Below, in pieces: positions 11,763-22,400 of a DNA stretch of 64,000 nt. A program made the position numbers and the translations under genes. The DNA is from Chiua virens (Eukaryota; Basidiomycota; Agaricomycetes; Boletales; Boletaceae). The stretch is taken from positions 455,763 through 519,762 of the forward strand of contig JAHNUO010000022.1 in NCBI GenBank assembly GCA_019787685.1, in the 5' to 3' direction. The notes under the pieces are model-generated. The model had not been told where the DNA came from. It saw nothing but the letters and a program-made list of their open reading frames with translations, and ran no database searches. Numbering within the stretch: position 1 is the first letter of the stretch; every line of letters starts with the position of its first letter.

Positions 11763-11929
11763 CGTATCAAAAGAAGTATTAACACAATGGCAGCTTTACT
11801 TTGATGGAGTGCTTACACTTGATGGAGTGCACGAAGCGAGGTCCATGGGGTGACCCCAGCAGATAGAGGGATATCGATGAGCTAAGGATGGAGTACCGCG
11901 GGGGAAGCACAATAACAAAGTGACTTTGA

Positions 11930-12080
11930 TACTGTACTTACTTCGATGAAATAGATGAGGACAGGGTTGAAGGGGGAAAGCGCTTCTAAGTTCGACACGA
12001 GATCATCACAGAAAGATTCGAGCGGCACAAAGCCAGCTCAGCGAGGTCCGTGGTCCGAGGAAGGTGACCCTATTAGACAC
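11930..12080 (+). repeat. Repeat R2 (eroded forward copy)
   Basis: Elements GACACGAGATCATCACAGAAAG, ATTCGAGCGGCACAAAGCC and GCGAGGTCCGTGGTCCGAGG match the right half of the family. The preceding ACTGTACTTACTTCGATGAA also matches the sequence ahead of R3 (ACTGTACCTACCTTCGAGGA), so R2 and R3 look like a direct tandem duplication. Confidence 0.6.
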
Positions 12081-12194
12081 CGGGGCGTTACATATCGACG
12101 ACACTGGATAGTAATGAGTTTGATGGGGAGGAGTGCAGTAACACTGTACCTACCTTCGAGGAAGTGAACGAGGAGGAGAAAGGGATCGAGGAGA

Positions 12195-12425
12195 AAGGGC
12201 TTCGAAGGGCCTTCAACCCCACTATCGCTCGATTCGCGGTGGCGATGGGGCGGCCCTATGGACACAAAGTCCAAAAGCGTTCTGTGCGCGACACAAAGTC
12301 AACGCAAAGAGAGATCGAGCGGCGCAAAGCCAACTCAGTGAGGATTCCGGGACGAGGGGGCGAGGCTGCGATGAACGTCGTCCAGGTGCAGAGGCGTCGC
12401 GCGGAGACAATCTTGAGGAGTAACA
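12195..12425 (+). repeat. Repeat R3 (forward copy)
   Basis: Near-identical to the reverse complement of R4 over most of its length: GGGGCGGCCCTATGGACACA, AAGTCCAAAAGCGTTCTGTG, GAGATCGAGCGGCGCAAAGC, GGATTCCGGGACGAGGGGGC and CGTCGTCCAGGTGCAGAGGC. It ends near GAGGAGTAAC. Confidence 0.85.
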
Positions 12426-12950
12426 GTAATCCGATCCGAGGGACAAGGCGGCGGCGGCGGCGGCGTGGGAGCGGCAATCTCGTCAACGATGGCGATAGAC
12501 GTCGGCCTTGAAGGGACCTTCCAGGATGGCAGACGTCGGTGGTTAGTACGAGCCTACGAGCCCTTATTGCTTACGATTCAAGGGCACATCACTTACCGGG
12601 TGACCCACTTCAGCCTACTGAATCCCTTCTACAATGGGTCGTTCGGATATATCCAGAGGGCGGGATGGAGGAGGCAACGTGTGACCAGTGTGATCGATGA
12701 TCGATGATCCGTAACGCGGGAGTCAAGGATCTGTGGGTATACTGAGACGTTCCCAACGCTTGTAGAAAACAAGCAACAACAACAACAAATAATGCGTCCA
12801 CACGGTCCACACGTCCATCGGCAATAATTGAATCAGACAATAGACCCGTCTCAACCTATATAGCTACTTGGTTTTAATTCAGATCTACACCTCCCACCCC
12901 CCGCTTACATTCGAACCCTTCCTGATACTCTCTGCCTCGTTACCCCTCAG

Positions 12951-13140
12951 GACTGTCTTCGCGTGACGCCTCTGCACCTGGACGACGTTCATCGCAGCCT
13001 CGCCCCCTCGTCCCGGAATCCTCACTGAGTTGGCTTTGCGCCGCTCGATCTCTCTTTGTGTTGACTTCGTGTCGCGCACAGAACGCTTTTGGACTTTGTG
13101 TCCATAGGGCCGCCCCATCGCCAAGGGCCTTCAACCCCCC
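12951..13140 (-). repeat. Repeat R4 (inverted copy)
   Basis: Inverted partner of R3, about 525 bp away. The arms share roughly 185 bp at very high similarity, higher than either shows to R1 or R5, so the R3/R4 pair is younger or has been converted. Confidence 0.85.
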
Positions 13141-13335
13141 TGAGTCACTCGATTCGCGGTCGAATTCGCGGTCGAAGCTCTTTCCGTTTGAAATCCTTCT
13201 TCCCACTACCTCGTCGCCGCACACAGATCTCGCACCTCTGGTGGATACAGCCTTAGACTCTTTGTCAATACTGGTACTGTACCTAATCCCTGGTCCATCG
13301 GCACGATCTTGACCCATATTCTAGCCATTACTGAT

Positions 13336-15426
13336 ATGACCTCGAAATTTGCTCCCCAAACTCGCGCTCATGATGGTAAGTCTTCTCATACCTTATGTTC
13401 GGATCAAAACCCACGCAATCTACCAGCTACGTACAATTCCTTGGACGCCAAATCGATCGCCACCGGACATGATGCAGCCACAACCGTCTACACCTCGCCC
13501 AACATGACCTTCGTCCCCGAACCCCATAACAACGAAGAGGAACTGCGGGCTCGAGCAGATGGGCGATTTGGTACAGCGGATTGTTTTCAATGGCCGCAGA
13601 CATACAGTAAAGAATTTTGTTATGCTGTCTGCATCCGTCGCAAGGAGCACTACTCACCGCCCGACCCTTTGTTATGGGCGTGGTATCGCCCCACGCCGGA
13701 AGACTTCGAACCTCTTCCTCACGCCGCCTTTCAAGTTGGGAAGCTGAAGCAAGAAAAGGCAGTCGGCGTCGTTTCTTTGCATCAGATTGCGTCTGAGCGC
13801 CACCAGGCATGGAAGAACACCCGTGGTGACAAGCAGGACATTGCAAGTAGGATGATCCAGAGCCTGAAACACGACACTATGTTGCTCCTCACTCACCCGC
13901 TTACATACCGTGATATCATTGTTTTCGTCGCCGAAGCCCAACGGTACTTCCTCGACATCATGGCGTTCATCGACTACGTTACTTATGTTCAACCTCATAT
14001 CGCCTACCCGTCTGGTCCCCCCCTTCCTGTCCGATCCCACTGGATGGGATGCTTCACGCAAGACACGAAAACCTGCGACGACCTGTTCCACGTGGGTGTG
14101 CCAGTGTGGTTGATCCGTCCCCGCCTCTCAATCACTCCGGACACGAACATCGAGAAGCATGTCAGGTTCACGTTTCCCGACGATATCATCCGTGGCATGT
14201 ACGCCGAAGCTGGCAGATCCGTCCAACCCTTTGCAAACCTGTATCTCGGAAAAGGGGGCTTCGATCGTCACTTTCACACTCGGCGCGCCTATACACCTTC
14301 TTACAACCAGAAGCCCAGCATTTCAGATTCGTCCACCCCTCAGCTTTCCTCGCAAGCAGGTAAAATGCCCACTCAAGCTAAGTCCAGGAGAGCAGAGAAG
14401 AAGCAGAAGCACACTCGACCTGGACCCCAGTCAGGTAGGTCATGTCAATGTCTACCGACATTATCGATACGGCGTGGGCTAACCTGCTGTGAAGCAATTT
14501 CCGCAGGTCGCAACAAGTGGGTAGAGCTGCAGGTGCCCGAGATGCCGCTAGCCTTCCAGGTTTGGGTCGACGCGTTGAAACGCATCGACAAAGACCCGTC
14601 CAGGGTGAAGAAAGGTTTGGTGGATCAGGGGTATCGTGTCCCCGAACCACCTCTGCTTATCTCGTCACCGTCCCCCGAACGTCGCCAACGCTTCATGACG
14701 AACTGGCTTGCGATTCGCGCGCTGTGGATTAGTCGGCTCGATCACAGCCCCCCCGCCCGCTTCCCATCTCCCCAACAGTGGAGGGAGATTCTCAATGGCG
14801 TGCCCTTCAAGGAGGACATGGAAGGCGCAGCCACGAGCAGCAAATCTAGTAAGCTGGCCGTGCTGGAAGCGTTTGGGGAAGAATTCGCTGCCCTGACATC
14901 GCAAGGATCGAATCTTGCACCCAAGGAACAGGTGGAATGGCGGGGCAAATTAATTCCAATCGCCTCGCTGACCAACCCCCCGACCCGTCTCATCAAAGCT
15001 ATTTTATGGGAGTTGTACGAGACTGGCTGGCGATACGAGCTTTGTGCTCTCGACCAAGCTCTTAATCCTCGCCTCTGGGCTGAACATCGTTCCGAACGAC
15101 TGAGCTTCATCTGCGGTATTTTCCCGGGCAGCTCTGGGCTCATGCTTTGGTCAGAGCCTCTGCCATCCAAAGCTAGCAATCATGGATTCACGGACAGTTT
15201 CTCTGACAACGAGCAGGTCCTCAACGCATTCTGTCTACTTCTCTCCACCTGGCCGGATGCTCACCCTTCTTTTTCGAACACCAATTTGATACCGGGATCG
15301 AAATATGTAGAAGTATACGAGGTCATGTCGCGGGCGTGTTTTTTTTACATCCAGACGTTTTATGATTACTTTGGTCGTCCCCCTCTCCTTCCCCACCGGT
15401 TTCCCTTCGACTATCATGATGTATAA
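13336..15426 (+). CDS. Large Agaricomycete-specific protein, unknown function
   Basis: Not assigned to a named domain. First ATG in frame is 13336 (MTSKFAPQTRAHDG). Two introns of length divisible by three lie in the open frame: 13376-13426 (GTAAGT...CCAG) and about 14435-14506 (GTAGGT...CCGCAG). Spliced length is about 655 residues. The first half has FCYAVCIRRKEHYSPPDPL and YRDIIVFVAEAQRYFLDIM. A basic linker (KSRRAEKKQKHTR) follows. The second half has a compact block, WREILNGVPF, LIKAILWELYETGWRYEL, IFPGSSGLMLWSEPLP and LLLSTWPDAHP. I believe similar proteins occur in other mushroom genomes, but no function is known to me. It lies between repeats R4 and R5. Confidence 0.65.
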   Translation: MTSKFAPQTRAHDGKSSHTLCSDQNPRNLPATYNSLDAKSIATGHDAATTVYTSPNMTFVPEPHNNEEELRARADGRFGTADCFQWPQTYSKEFCYAVCIRRKEHYSPPDPLLWAWYRPTPEDFEPLPHAAFQVGKLKQEKAVGVVSLHQIASERHQAWKNTRGDKQDIASRMIQSLKHDTMLLLTHPLTYRDIIVFVAEAQRYFLDIMAFIDYVTYVQPHIAYPSGPPLPVRSHWMGCFTQDTKTCDDLFHVGVPVWLIRPRLSITPDTNIEKHVRFTFPDDIIRGMYAEAGRSVQPFANLYLGKGGFDRHFHTRRAYTPSYNQKPSISDSSTPQLSSQAGKMPTQAKSRRAEKKQKHTRPGPQSGRSCQCLPTLSIRRGLTCCEAISAGRNKWVELQVPEMPLAFQVWVDALKRIDKDPSRVKKGLVDQGYRVPEPPLLISSPSPERRQRFMTNWLAIRALWISRLDHSPPARFPSPQQWREILNGVPFKEDMEGAATSSKSSKLAVLEAFGEEFAALTSQGSNLAPKEQVEWRGKLIPIASLTNPPTRLIKAILWELYETGWRYELCALDQALNPRLWAEHRSERLSFICGIFPGSSGLMLWSEPLPSKASNHGFTDSFSDNEQVLNAFCLLLSTWPDAHPSFSNTNLIPGSKYVEVYEVMSRACFFYIQTFYDYFGRPPLLPHRFPFDYHDV

Positions 15427-16453
15427 TTTTTAACAGTATGATGTATGATTATAATGTAGCTTTCCCCTCAATTTATGCAATCCGTTTTCACTTGCGACAT
15501 TGTGCGGTTAACCCTGGGATTTCAGCCCTACGCCATTAAATTAATGTAGTGTAACTTTGAATGTCCGCTTATTGACACCACGTGACGACAAAAACAAATA
15601 ATTACAATTAGATTATGAAACGTAGACAGATACGCGACGCGTATTTGTCAATGACATCGATTCATCTTGGACCTAGCCATCATGCATCATGCATCCCAGA
15701 CGGACGTTGACACTGCCGCCCACCTTCGTCCCGCCTCGTCGACATTGATCAATCACTCAAGCTTTCTCCTCGTCTGAATCCTTCTGCCTCAAGACCCGGC
15801 CCGAATTTTCTTGTTTCTCAGAGTTGGCTTTGCGCCGCTCGAAATCTCTCGTGTTGACTTTGCGTCGCACAGAGAACGCTTTTGGACTTTGTGTCCATAG
15901 GTCGCCCCGTCGCCTCGAATCGAGCGACAGTGGGGTTAAAGACCTTTTGAAGCGCTTTCGTCTAGGTTCAGTTTAAGGACTCGGAATCCCTCTCCTGGAC
16001 CTCCGAATCGTTGTCAGACTTTCGTCCCCTCCCAGGTGCGTGCTTTCCTTCATCGTCCTCTTCATCCTTCATCAGATCGGCGTGACTCTGAGCGTTATTT
16101 TAGCCTCGTTTCTCCCATTGGCATCCATTCACCCGTTATGTCGACTCTCAGCTTGGATTGTGCCGGAACGTCGAGTGCTTCGATTCCAACGTGCTTTCAG
16201 CGTTTTCGGTGACATCACTATGACATCAGGACATGCGGTGAGTGGTTGCTCGTTTGATTGCAACATGTTCTCAATCCTTTCACAGACATCATTGCCTCGT
16301 TTTCTCAACGTTTTCTCTTGTTCTTTTCAAATTCTGAGATTGAAGCAACTAGGTCTCCGCCGCTCAAAACTCGAACACTCCCAGCCTCTAACATCAAAAT
16401 CTCAAGCTTCCCACTATCTCGCGCTTCCGTATCACAACTTCCGTTGTGTCAAG
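15427..16453. other. Intergenic between orphan gene and Plavaka gene, with R5
   Basis: Contains R5 at 15818-15960. The rest is pyrimidine-rich on the plus strand (CTTTCGTCCCCTCCC near 16020), as in fungal promoters. A 5' transcript region of the transposase probably begins here. Confidence 0.45.
15818..15960 (-). repeat. Repeat R5 (inverted copy)
   Basis: Inverted partner of R1, about 7 kb away, at roughly 85-90% similarity by eye. Elements in reverse order: GAGTTGGCTTTGCGCCGCTC, GTGTTGACTTTGCGTCGCAC, AACGCTTTTGGACTTTGTGT, CCATAGGTCGCCCCGTCGCC and TCGAATCGAGCGACAGTGGG. Confidence 0.85.
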
Positions 16454-19400
16454 ATGGCCTCTGCTTTCAGGTGCCACCCCAATTGCGCTCGCACCTTCTT
16501 ATCCCGGAGAGGCCTGACGCAGCATCGAGCTACATGCGACATTTTCGGGCCTGCGCAGGCTGAGCGACTCGCACGCGCCAACTCAACCTTTCTATTGACG
16601 GAGGAGCCTCCCAACAAGCGGGTCAGACTTGACGCTGATGAGGTACGGCTTTCTATTGGATTCTTTGAATTCGTACCACTCAGATGGATTCCAGGGCGGT
16701 AGGCAAGTAAATCTTCCAGGGTCCTCGAATCCTTCGGCGTTGATCACGGTTTCAGACGTTACTGAGGTAAGGTTTTGACCATTTTCGTGCTTTTCTCACC
16801 CTGACCCAGTATTTCGAGTCAGCAGAGACCACAGTCCCATACTCAAGAAGTCCCAGCACCCTCGCAGGCTACGACTGAACCTTCCTCGCAACAAATACCC
16901 GATGCCCCTGACATCACAGGCACTGAATCGCAGCCCCTTCCCCCTCGTAATCGACGGGTACCTGCAAGGTATCGAGACTTGCTCCCTGAGCCACCGTTAC
17001 CAGCAGTTGATCCCCACCCTACCCCCGCAACCACTTCGATTATCCCTCGTGTCTTTCTGCACGTGTGGGATTCCTTCACTACATGGTTCAATAACTTCGG
17101 TATCGCTCGTGCATATCGCCATCGCCCGTCGCACGATCCCGACTCATTCGTTTCCATGGATGAATTGTCTCAGCCTAGCCAGGACATTCTCCCTAGCTCG
17201 GTCAACGGAAACTACTCCCCGCCCTGGCCATGGGCAAACATGTCTATCTGGCGAATCATGAACTGGAAAAATACTGGTAGTAGTCATAAATCCGATTCAG
17301 AACTCACACGACTGGTTCACGAGGTCCTCCAAGCCCCCGACTTCGACATCCAGGATCTGTCGAGATTTGATGCTTCTAGAGAGACATCTCGGTTTGACGC
17401 TGCTGAGAAGGAGATACCACCAGAAGACATATTCGGGATCGACAGATGGAAACGTGCATCGGTCGACATATCAGTACCTACAAGGGAAAAGAAGGTGGAG
17501 GGCAATGGGTTGACGTTCTCGGTGGGCGGTCTTCGCTACAGGCCAATCCTAGATGTCGTGCGAGCAGTATTTGCAGAGGCATCATCGAAGAATTTCCATC
17601 TCACCCCTTTCAAAAGGATTTGGAAATCCCCGGTCACCGGTCGCCACCAACGCGTTTATGATGAACTGTACACCTCGGACGCCTGGAACCAAGCCCATGA
17701 CGAAGTGATGAAGCAGAGAAGAGACGACGGCTGCAAGTTGGAAAGAGTAGTTTCCGGTCTCATGTTCTGGTCGGATTCGACTCGGCTCGCACAGTTTGGG
17801 CATGCGTCTGCATGGCCCATCTATCTTTTTTTTGGAAATCTCTCCAAATACATTCGGTCCAATCCTGAGTCGGGGTGCTGTCATCCGATTGCGTTTATCC
17901 CTTCTGTAGGTTGATTTTCTTCTTTCTTGCGCTGCTCTTGAAGTCTCACCCAAACCCTCAGCTTCCAGAGTCCATCAAAATTTTTTGTCCTCGGTGTCTG
18001 GCAAGAAACACAACCACGACCTTCTCGTTCATTGCAAGCGAGAACTCATTCATGCGATCTGGACATTATTGCTCGACGATGATTTTATCGAGGCTTACAA
18101 GAATGGAATCGTCGTGAAATGCTTCGACGGCATCACCAGGAGGGTATACCCCAGGATATTTACTTACTCAGCCGACTATCCAGAAAAGTGAGTGAATTGC
18201 GTGCGTATCCTGGTGCAAATTTACGACTGATTGTTTGGAAGAGTTCTCCTTGCTACCATCCGGGACAAAGGTTATTGCCCTTGTCCTCGTTGCCTCATCC
18301 CAAAATCCATGTTCCATTGCACCGGATTTCTCAGAGACATCGCTGCAAGATTTTCTCAAGCAAGAACATACTTGGCGCATAAGATCGAACTTGCGCGACG
18401 GAAAATTTATGTCCTTGGCCGGCCGTTGAAGGGTACAGCTGTGGAAACTCTTCTCAAGGACCAGTCACTGGTTCCGACTTTGGTAAGAATCATATTTAAC
18501 TTTTCGGGAGCCAGCTAACTACCCCTCCCAGAATTCTTTTTGCGAGCGACTCTCTCCCTTTGGATTCAAATTGTACCCGATTCTTGTTGTAGATTTACTC
18601 CACGAATTCGAGCTTGGCATTCTCAAGTCGGTTCTCAAGCATCTTCTCCGATTGATTTATGCTGTTGATCCACGTAAGATCGACATACTTAATGAACGGT
18701 GCGTTTGACATTCTTCCAACAATGTGGTTACTGAAAAGTGGTCTGATAGATTCACGCAAATATCATCCTTTGGATTGAACGGAATCCGCCGTTTCCCTCC
18801 AGATGTAGCGAACACCAGCCAGCGACCGGCATGGTTCTTTGAGCACGTATTACAGGTAGGGTCTTTGCATGTTTCGTCTCAGTTCGTAGTGATTAAGGGG
18901 CTTTACTACAGTGTTCCATCCCCGTATTTGAAGGACTTTTTCCTCCTGCGCACGACTCAAACATTCAGCGCCTCTTATTCCGACTCTCCGAATGGCACGC
19001 ACTAGCCAAGCTTCGAATTCACACGGACGATTCGCTCATACTCCTTCAGCAGTCGTTACGGACCCTTTGTGATCAGCTTCGCCAGTTTCAACGAGTCACC
19101 TGCGCCGCCTTCATCACTCACGAATTACCTGCGGAAGCTGCACAACGGCAGAGGAGGGAATTAGCTGATGTCAAGGCTGGACGTCGAAAGAAAGAAGTAC
19201 GCTCGGCGGGCTCGCTCCCAAAAATGTTCAATCTCAACACATACAAGTTCCATGCTCTGGGTGATTACGTCTCAATGATCAAGACGTTCGGGACGACTGA
19301 CTCGTTCTCAACCCAAGTTGTAAGTCTGAAACTTTTTTTTATACCTAAAATTTCATTTCTTTTACTGCATTCTGACGTACGGTTACCTTCAGGGAGAGCT

Positions 19401-20631
19401 GGCGCACCGTCAAATCAAGAGGATGTATGGACTTTCGAACAAGAAGAACGTCGAAGATCAATTTGCGAGGCAAGAGCGTCGCCGCACTCTCCTGAGGCGA
19501 CAGCACGAGCAGGACCAAGTTGCAGATGATGTTGACTCTTCGCCGATGCTGCATCACTCGATGGCAAGCCAAGCTCGAAAGGACAACGTTCTTAATCTGT
19601 CTCGGTTCCTTCTCAACCATATTGACGACCCGGCCGTCAAGGTGAGCGACTTTGGCTGATGCACATATATGCTTACATGTCTTCCAGCCCGATTTCATCG
19701 CGTGTCTCAAGGACCACCTGTTGTCCAGACTACTCCGCTTGGACTTTGACGGTGACGAGCGAGTATTCACCCCAGAGGAACGAAATGAATTGCGTTTTCT
19801 AAACCCAGACCGAATCGTGGAATCAAGAATTGTTCGCATCAACTACACAAGCTATGATATCCGCAGAGCTCATGATTGCCTGCGGACAGACCGTTCTTCT
19901 TTCCTCATGACTCTATCGAGGGAAGAAGAAGCCAATTGTCACCCCTTCTGGTACTGCCAGCTACTCAAAGCATTCAGTATTGACGTTTCATACTCTCCCG
20001 GAGGTGTTAGTGGTTCAAAGGAGACGATGGAGGTTCTGTGGGTCCGTTGGCTCGGAACTGATCCGGACCATAAGGGGGGTTTCCGGCAGTGTACTCTTCC
20101 AAAGGTTGGATTTGTGCCTGAAGGTGGAGACAGCCCTGCTTTCGGGTTTTTGGATCCCTCTCTGGTGATCCGTGGGTGTCACCTCATTCCAGCATTCATA
20201 GATGGTCGTACCGATCAATTCTTACGGGGCGGCATGTCAGTAGCCAGACTACCTGGGGAGTCTGATGATTGGGCAAGGTATTATGTAAATATGTGGGCTT
20301 TATTTCACATATTTCGACGTCTTACATGCTAACAGGAATCAGTTTTGCTGATAGAGACATGTTCACCCGCTATGCGGCAATTGGTGTAGGTCATGACACC
20401 ATGCATGTACGACACAACCATGGCCTGGTCGACGAGCAATTAGCTGCTGACGATGAAGATGTCGACGGCCCAGGTATTGAAGATACTCAGACAGCGCACA
20501 CATCTCAAAATGAGGACGACGACGACGACGACGACGACGACAAAGAAGAAGAAGAAGAAAATGAATCAGATGTTGATAGTGACGAGAGTAGTATGAGTGA
20601 CGGCTATGACGACAGCGATCACGACGCTTGA
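16454..20631 (+). mobile_element. Plavaka-family transposase gene (CACTA-like DNA transposon)
   Basis: Cut-and-paste transposase of the Plavaka group, common in Agaricomycetes. Start at 16454 with an N-terminal zinc knuckle (FRCHPNCARTF, LSRRGLTQHRATC). Splicing about ten introns then gives YRDLLPEPPLP, HVWDSFTTWFNNFGI, YDELYTSDAWNQAHDE, RVVSGLMFWSDSTRLAQFG, WPIYLFFGNLSKYIRSNP, LLVHCKRELIHAIW, VLLATIRDKGYCPCPRCL, VVDLLHEFELGILKSVLKH, NLNTYKFHALGDYVSMIK, FGTTDSFSTQ, GELAHRQIKRMYGLSNKK and MFTRYAAIGVGHDTMHVRH. The tail is highly acidic (Asp run from a GAC repeat at about 20516-20542, then Glu). Exon junctions keep frame and I found no stop or frameshift, so it looks full length. Terminal inverted repeats were not identified. 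Confidence 0.88.
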
Positions 20632-21003
20632 AATATAGCTATTATAAACACGAATGTAGTTCTGTGGTACATTCGAAGTTATTACCTACCAATTTGTGAA
20701 AGAATGACCAGATTTAAATAGAAACAATGATACGGTGTTGGTCATGATGCCAAGGGCTCACAACTCCTTGCAATGATTGCAGAAACTTTGAAAGCACTAA
20801 ATTTTTAGGAAAGATATTATCAGCAACTACCACAATGGCAGTAGCGTACGGGAAATGTGCCAATGCCTTGCCAATATGTATATTCCGCGATAATGATGTC
20901 AACGATCCTCATAGTATGGCAACAATCTTATAATATGTGTAATTCCTTTTCAGACCTCAGTAAGATCTCCAATGATGAATGATATTGATTACACAAGCAA
21001 CTC
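20632..21003. other. Intergenic with a degenerate copy of the adjacent peptide gene
   Basis: On the minus strand about 20720-20760 (GCATCATGACCAACACCGTA, TCATTG) resembles the 3' end of the peptide gene at 21004-21292 (GCATCACGGCCAATACCCTA, TCATTA), and a GTGAGCC string lies ahead of both. No intact frame; probably an old duplicate. Confidence 0.4.
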
Positions 21004-21292
21004 TCAGCAAGTTAGATATAATGATAGGGTATTGGCCGTGATGCAACCACCGACAGCGAAACCAGGCTCAGCCTCACGCTTCAATGGTAAGTCGACCTTC
21101 GAATTGATACGGAGGTATTAAAGAAATATAACCGGGTGCACGGGCGAAAATAACATGACACGGGATAAGAGGTCATCATCAGCTCACCGTAACCTTGGTA
21201 TGGGTCGGTATTAGGAACAATCAACGTACAGGTTGAAGCGCAACGGAAACAGCGCCCGCAGTGAGAGCAAGAAGAACAAGCAAGGACTTCAT
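21004..21292 (-). CDS. Candidate small secreted peptide with Lys-Arg-Glu-Ala-Glu-Pro processing site
   Basis: Too split for simple ORF finding. Exon 1 is 21292-21230 (MKSLLVLLALTAGAVSVALQP), a clear signal peptide. A GTACGT donor follows. The last exon is 21096-21004 after TTCGAAG, and reads VDLPLKREAEPGFAVGG then CITANTLSLYLTC and stop. Phase 0 joins both. A 6-nt micro-exon at 21193-21188 is optional and keeps frame. Length is about 51 residues. KR is a Kex2-type site and EAEP a Ste13-type dipeptide spacer, as in secreted peptide precursors. A TATA-like ATAAAAGG lies about 85 bp upstream (21382-21375). The C-terminus is LYLTC, not a CaaX box, so it is not an obvious mating pheromone. Role unknown. 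Confidence 0.5.
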
Positions 21293-21765
21293 GATCAACT
21301 GAAGAAGGTAGATGAATTTTGAGGGTGTCTTAAAACTTCGTGGGATGGGGGCGGCTTTCCTTGTCTACTGGCTCCCTTTTATCCGAAGCTTTGGAAGTGA
21401 TAATAACCTTGTCGAGATGACATCGGAATTGCGGTCATACATGTAGAGTTTCTGTCTATATTATGGCTCGAATTCCAGGGTCAGTTATCTGGGGCAAGTC
21501 CTGGATTCCTATCCGATTCAGGTACTAGTCTCCCATATGGAGTTTTCTCCGGGTCCGTGGCTGTCATCAGATAGGGCGAAGCGGCCACCCAGATCAAGAA
21601 TCAACTAATGATACCCCTGAGGACAGAAAAAAGCAGGCGATCTTTGCCCGCGTACTGAAGCGACACCCTCTCCAGGAAAAGAAGTCCGCCAATTCTTCCT
21701 GAAGGCGGCCGCATTGACTTCAAACAAAAAAGCACCATAGTCTATGGCGAATTTAACATTTCGTT
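21293..21765. other. Intergenic
   Basis: Apart from the TATA-like box of the peptide gene I see nothing. The histidinol-phosphatase homology stops abruptly at about 21766. Confidence 0.4.
21375..21382 (-). promoter_or_regulatory. TATA-like box of the small peptide gene
   Basis: GGATAAAAGGGAG on the minus strand, about 85 bp before the ATG at 21292. Confidence 0.45.
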
Positions 21766-22400
21766 TTAATTATTCCATGCGTTCGGAAATTCAGGGAACC
21801 ACAATTCTGGGTTGTAGAAATGACAGAGATCGAGGTACCTAATAATCTCCGGGCGAAAACGTTTCAGCAACCGGTAATGCGCATCAAAGTATGTGGATAT
21901 GAATTTGTCCGTGTGACCTTTTCCCGTGGTATTCGTTTCACCCACCACATCTGTGATGGTGAAGCTATGCAGCGCACTTTCGAACAAAGTGTGATCAAAA
22001 TCGATGGGGATGTCATTGACATGATGAATTGAGCCAATGATGTATTCAATGCGGTCGGAATGCTGGTTGAGAAGGGCATTTAATTTTTCCAGATCATCGT
22101 CCGTGATGAACTCGGTTTCAAGGCCAACCAGGAGCTCGAGGGTGATCTGTGAGCCTCATTCAAGAAATCTTTAAATTGCTGTATCAGGAAATCAGGGGAC
22201 AACCCTGCCTAAAAATAAGGGGGATGAGTCTACTGCAGACACACTTTAGGAAACGAAGACCTCTTCAGGATACAAGTCATCCGACCTATACCGCAGAACA
22301 TGTTCGATGAGGCCATACAGCTTCGAGGACCTGGACCACTTCTTCCAGGGTTCCTGAGGCATGCCAACAGAACTGACCAGAATGTGAGTGGTGACTAGTG
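21766..22400 (-). pseudogene. Histidinol-phosphatase (HIS2-type, PHP domain) relic
   Basis: Recognisable pieces in the right order: SHHSHSGQFC, HASGTLEEVVQ, YGLIEHVLRYRSDDLYPEE, LIQQFKDFLNEAH, ITLELLVGLETEFI, YIIGSIHHVNDIPIDFDH, YFDAHYRLLKRFRPEII and YLDLCHFYNPEL. These are the HIS2 PHP-phosphatase motifs (histidine biosynthesis, penultimate step). Lesions: no start codon ahead of SHHSHSG; a frameshift with lost residues between EEVVQ and YGLIEH (near 22330); a deletion and frame change after NEAH (near 22145); loss of the C-terminal third after PEFPNAWN. Not expected to be functional. The cell probably has an intact copy elsewhere. Confidence 0.8.

Larger units (their letters stand above)
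11763..13335. other. Gene-free stretch packed with repeats
   Basis: No gene supported. Holds R2 (eroded), R3 and, in reverse, R4. The ORFs here are matching frames of the repeats (for example KVQKRSVRDTKSTQ in both R3 and R4), not evidence of a protein. An AACAAC microsatellite lies at about 12774-12787. Confidence 0.6.

Noticed and set aside
12164..12511. ORFs in R3 and R4 sharing KVQKRSVRDTKSTQ as a protein family
   Set aside because: They arise from the repeat sequence itself; the frame is not kept in R1 or R5 and no start or splice context supports a gene.
14436..14506. In-frame stretch of the 13.3-15.4 kb protein (GRSCQCLPTLSIRR) as a Cys motif
   Set aside because: It coincides with a good intron (GTAGGT...CAG, length divisible by three) and most likely is not translated.
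21004..21096. CITA near the end of the small peptide as a pheromone CaaX box
   Set aside because: CITA is followed by about nine more residues before the stop, so it is not C-terminal. No pheromone receptor or homeodomain mating gene is in the window.
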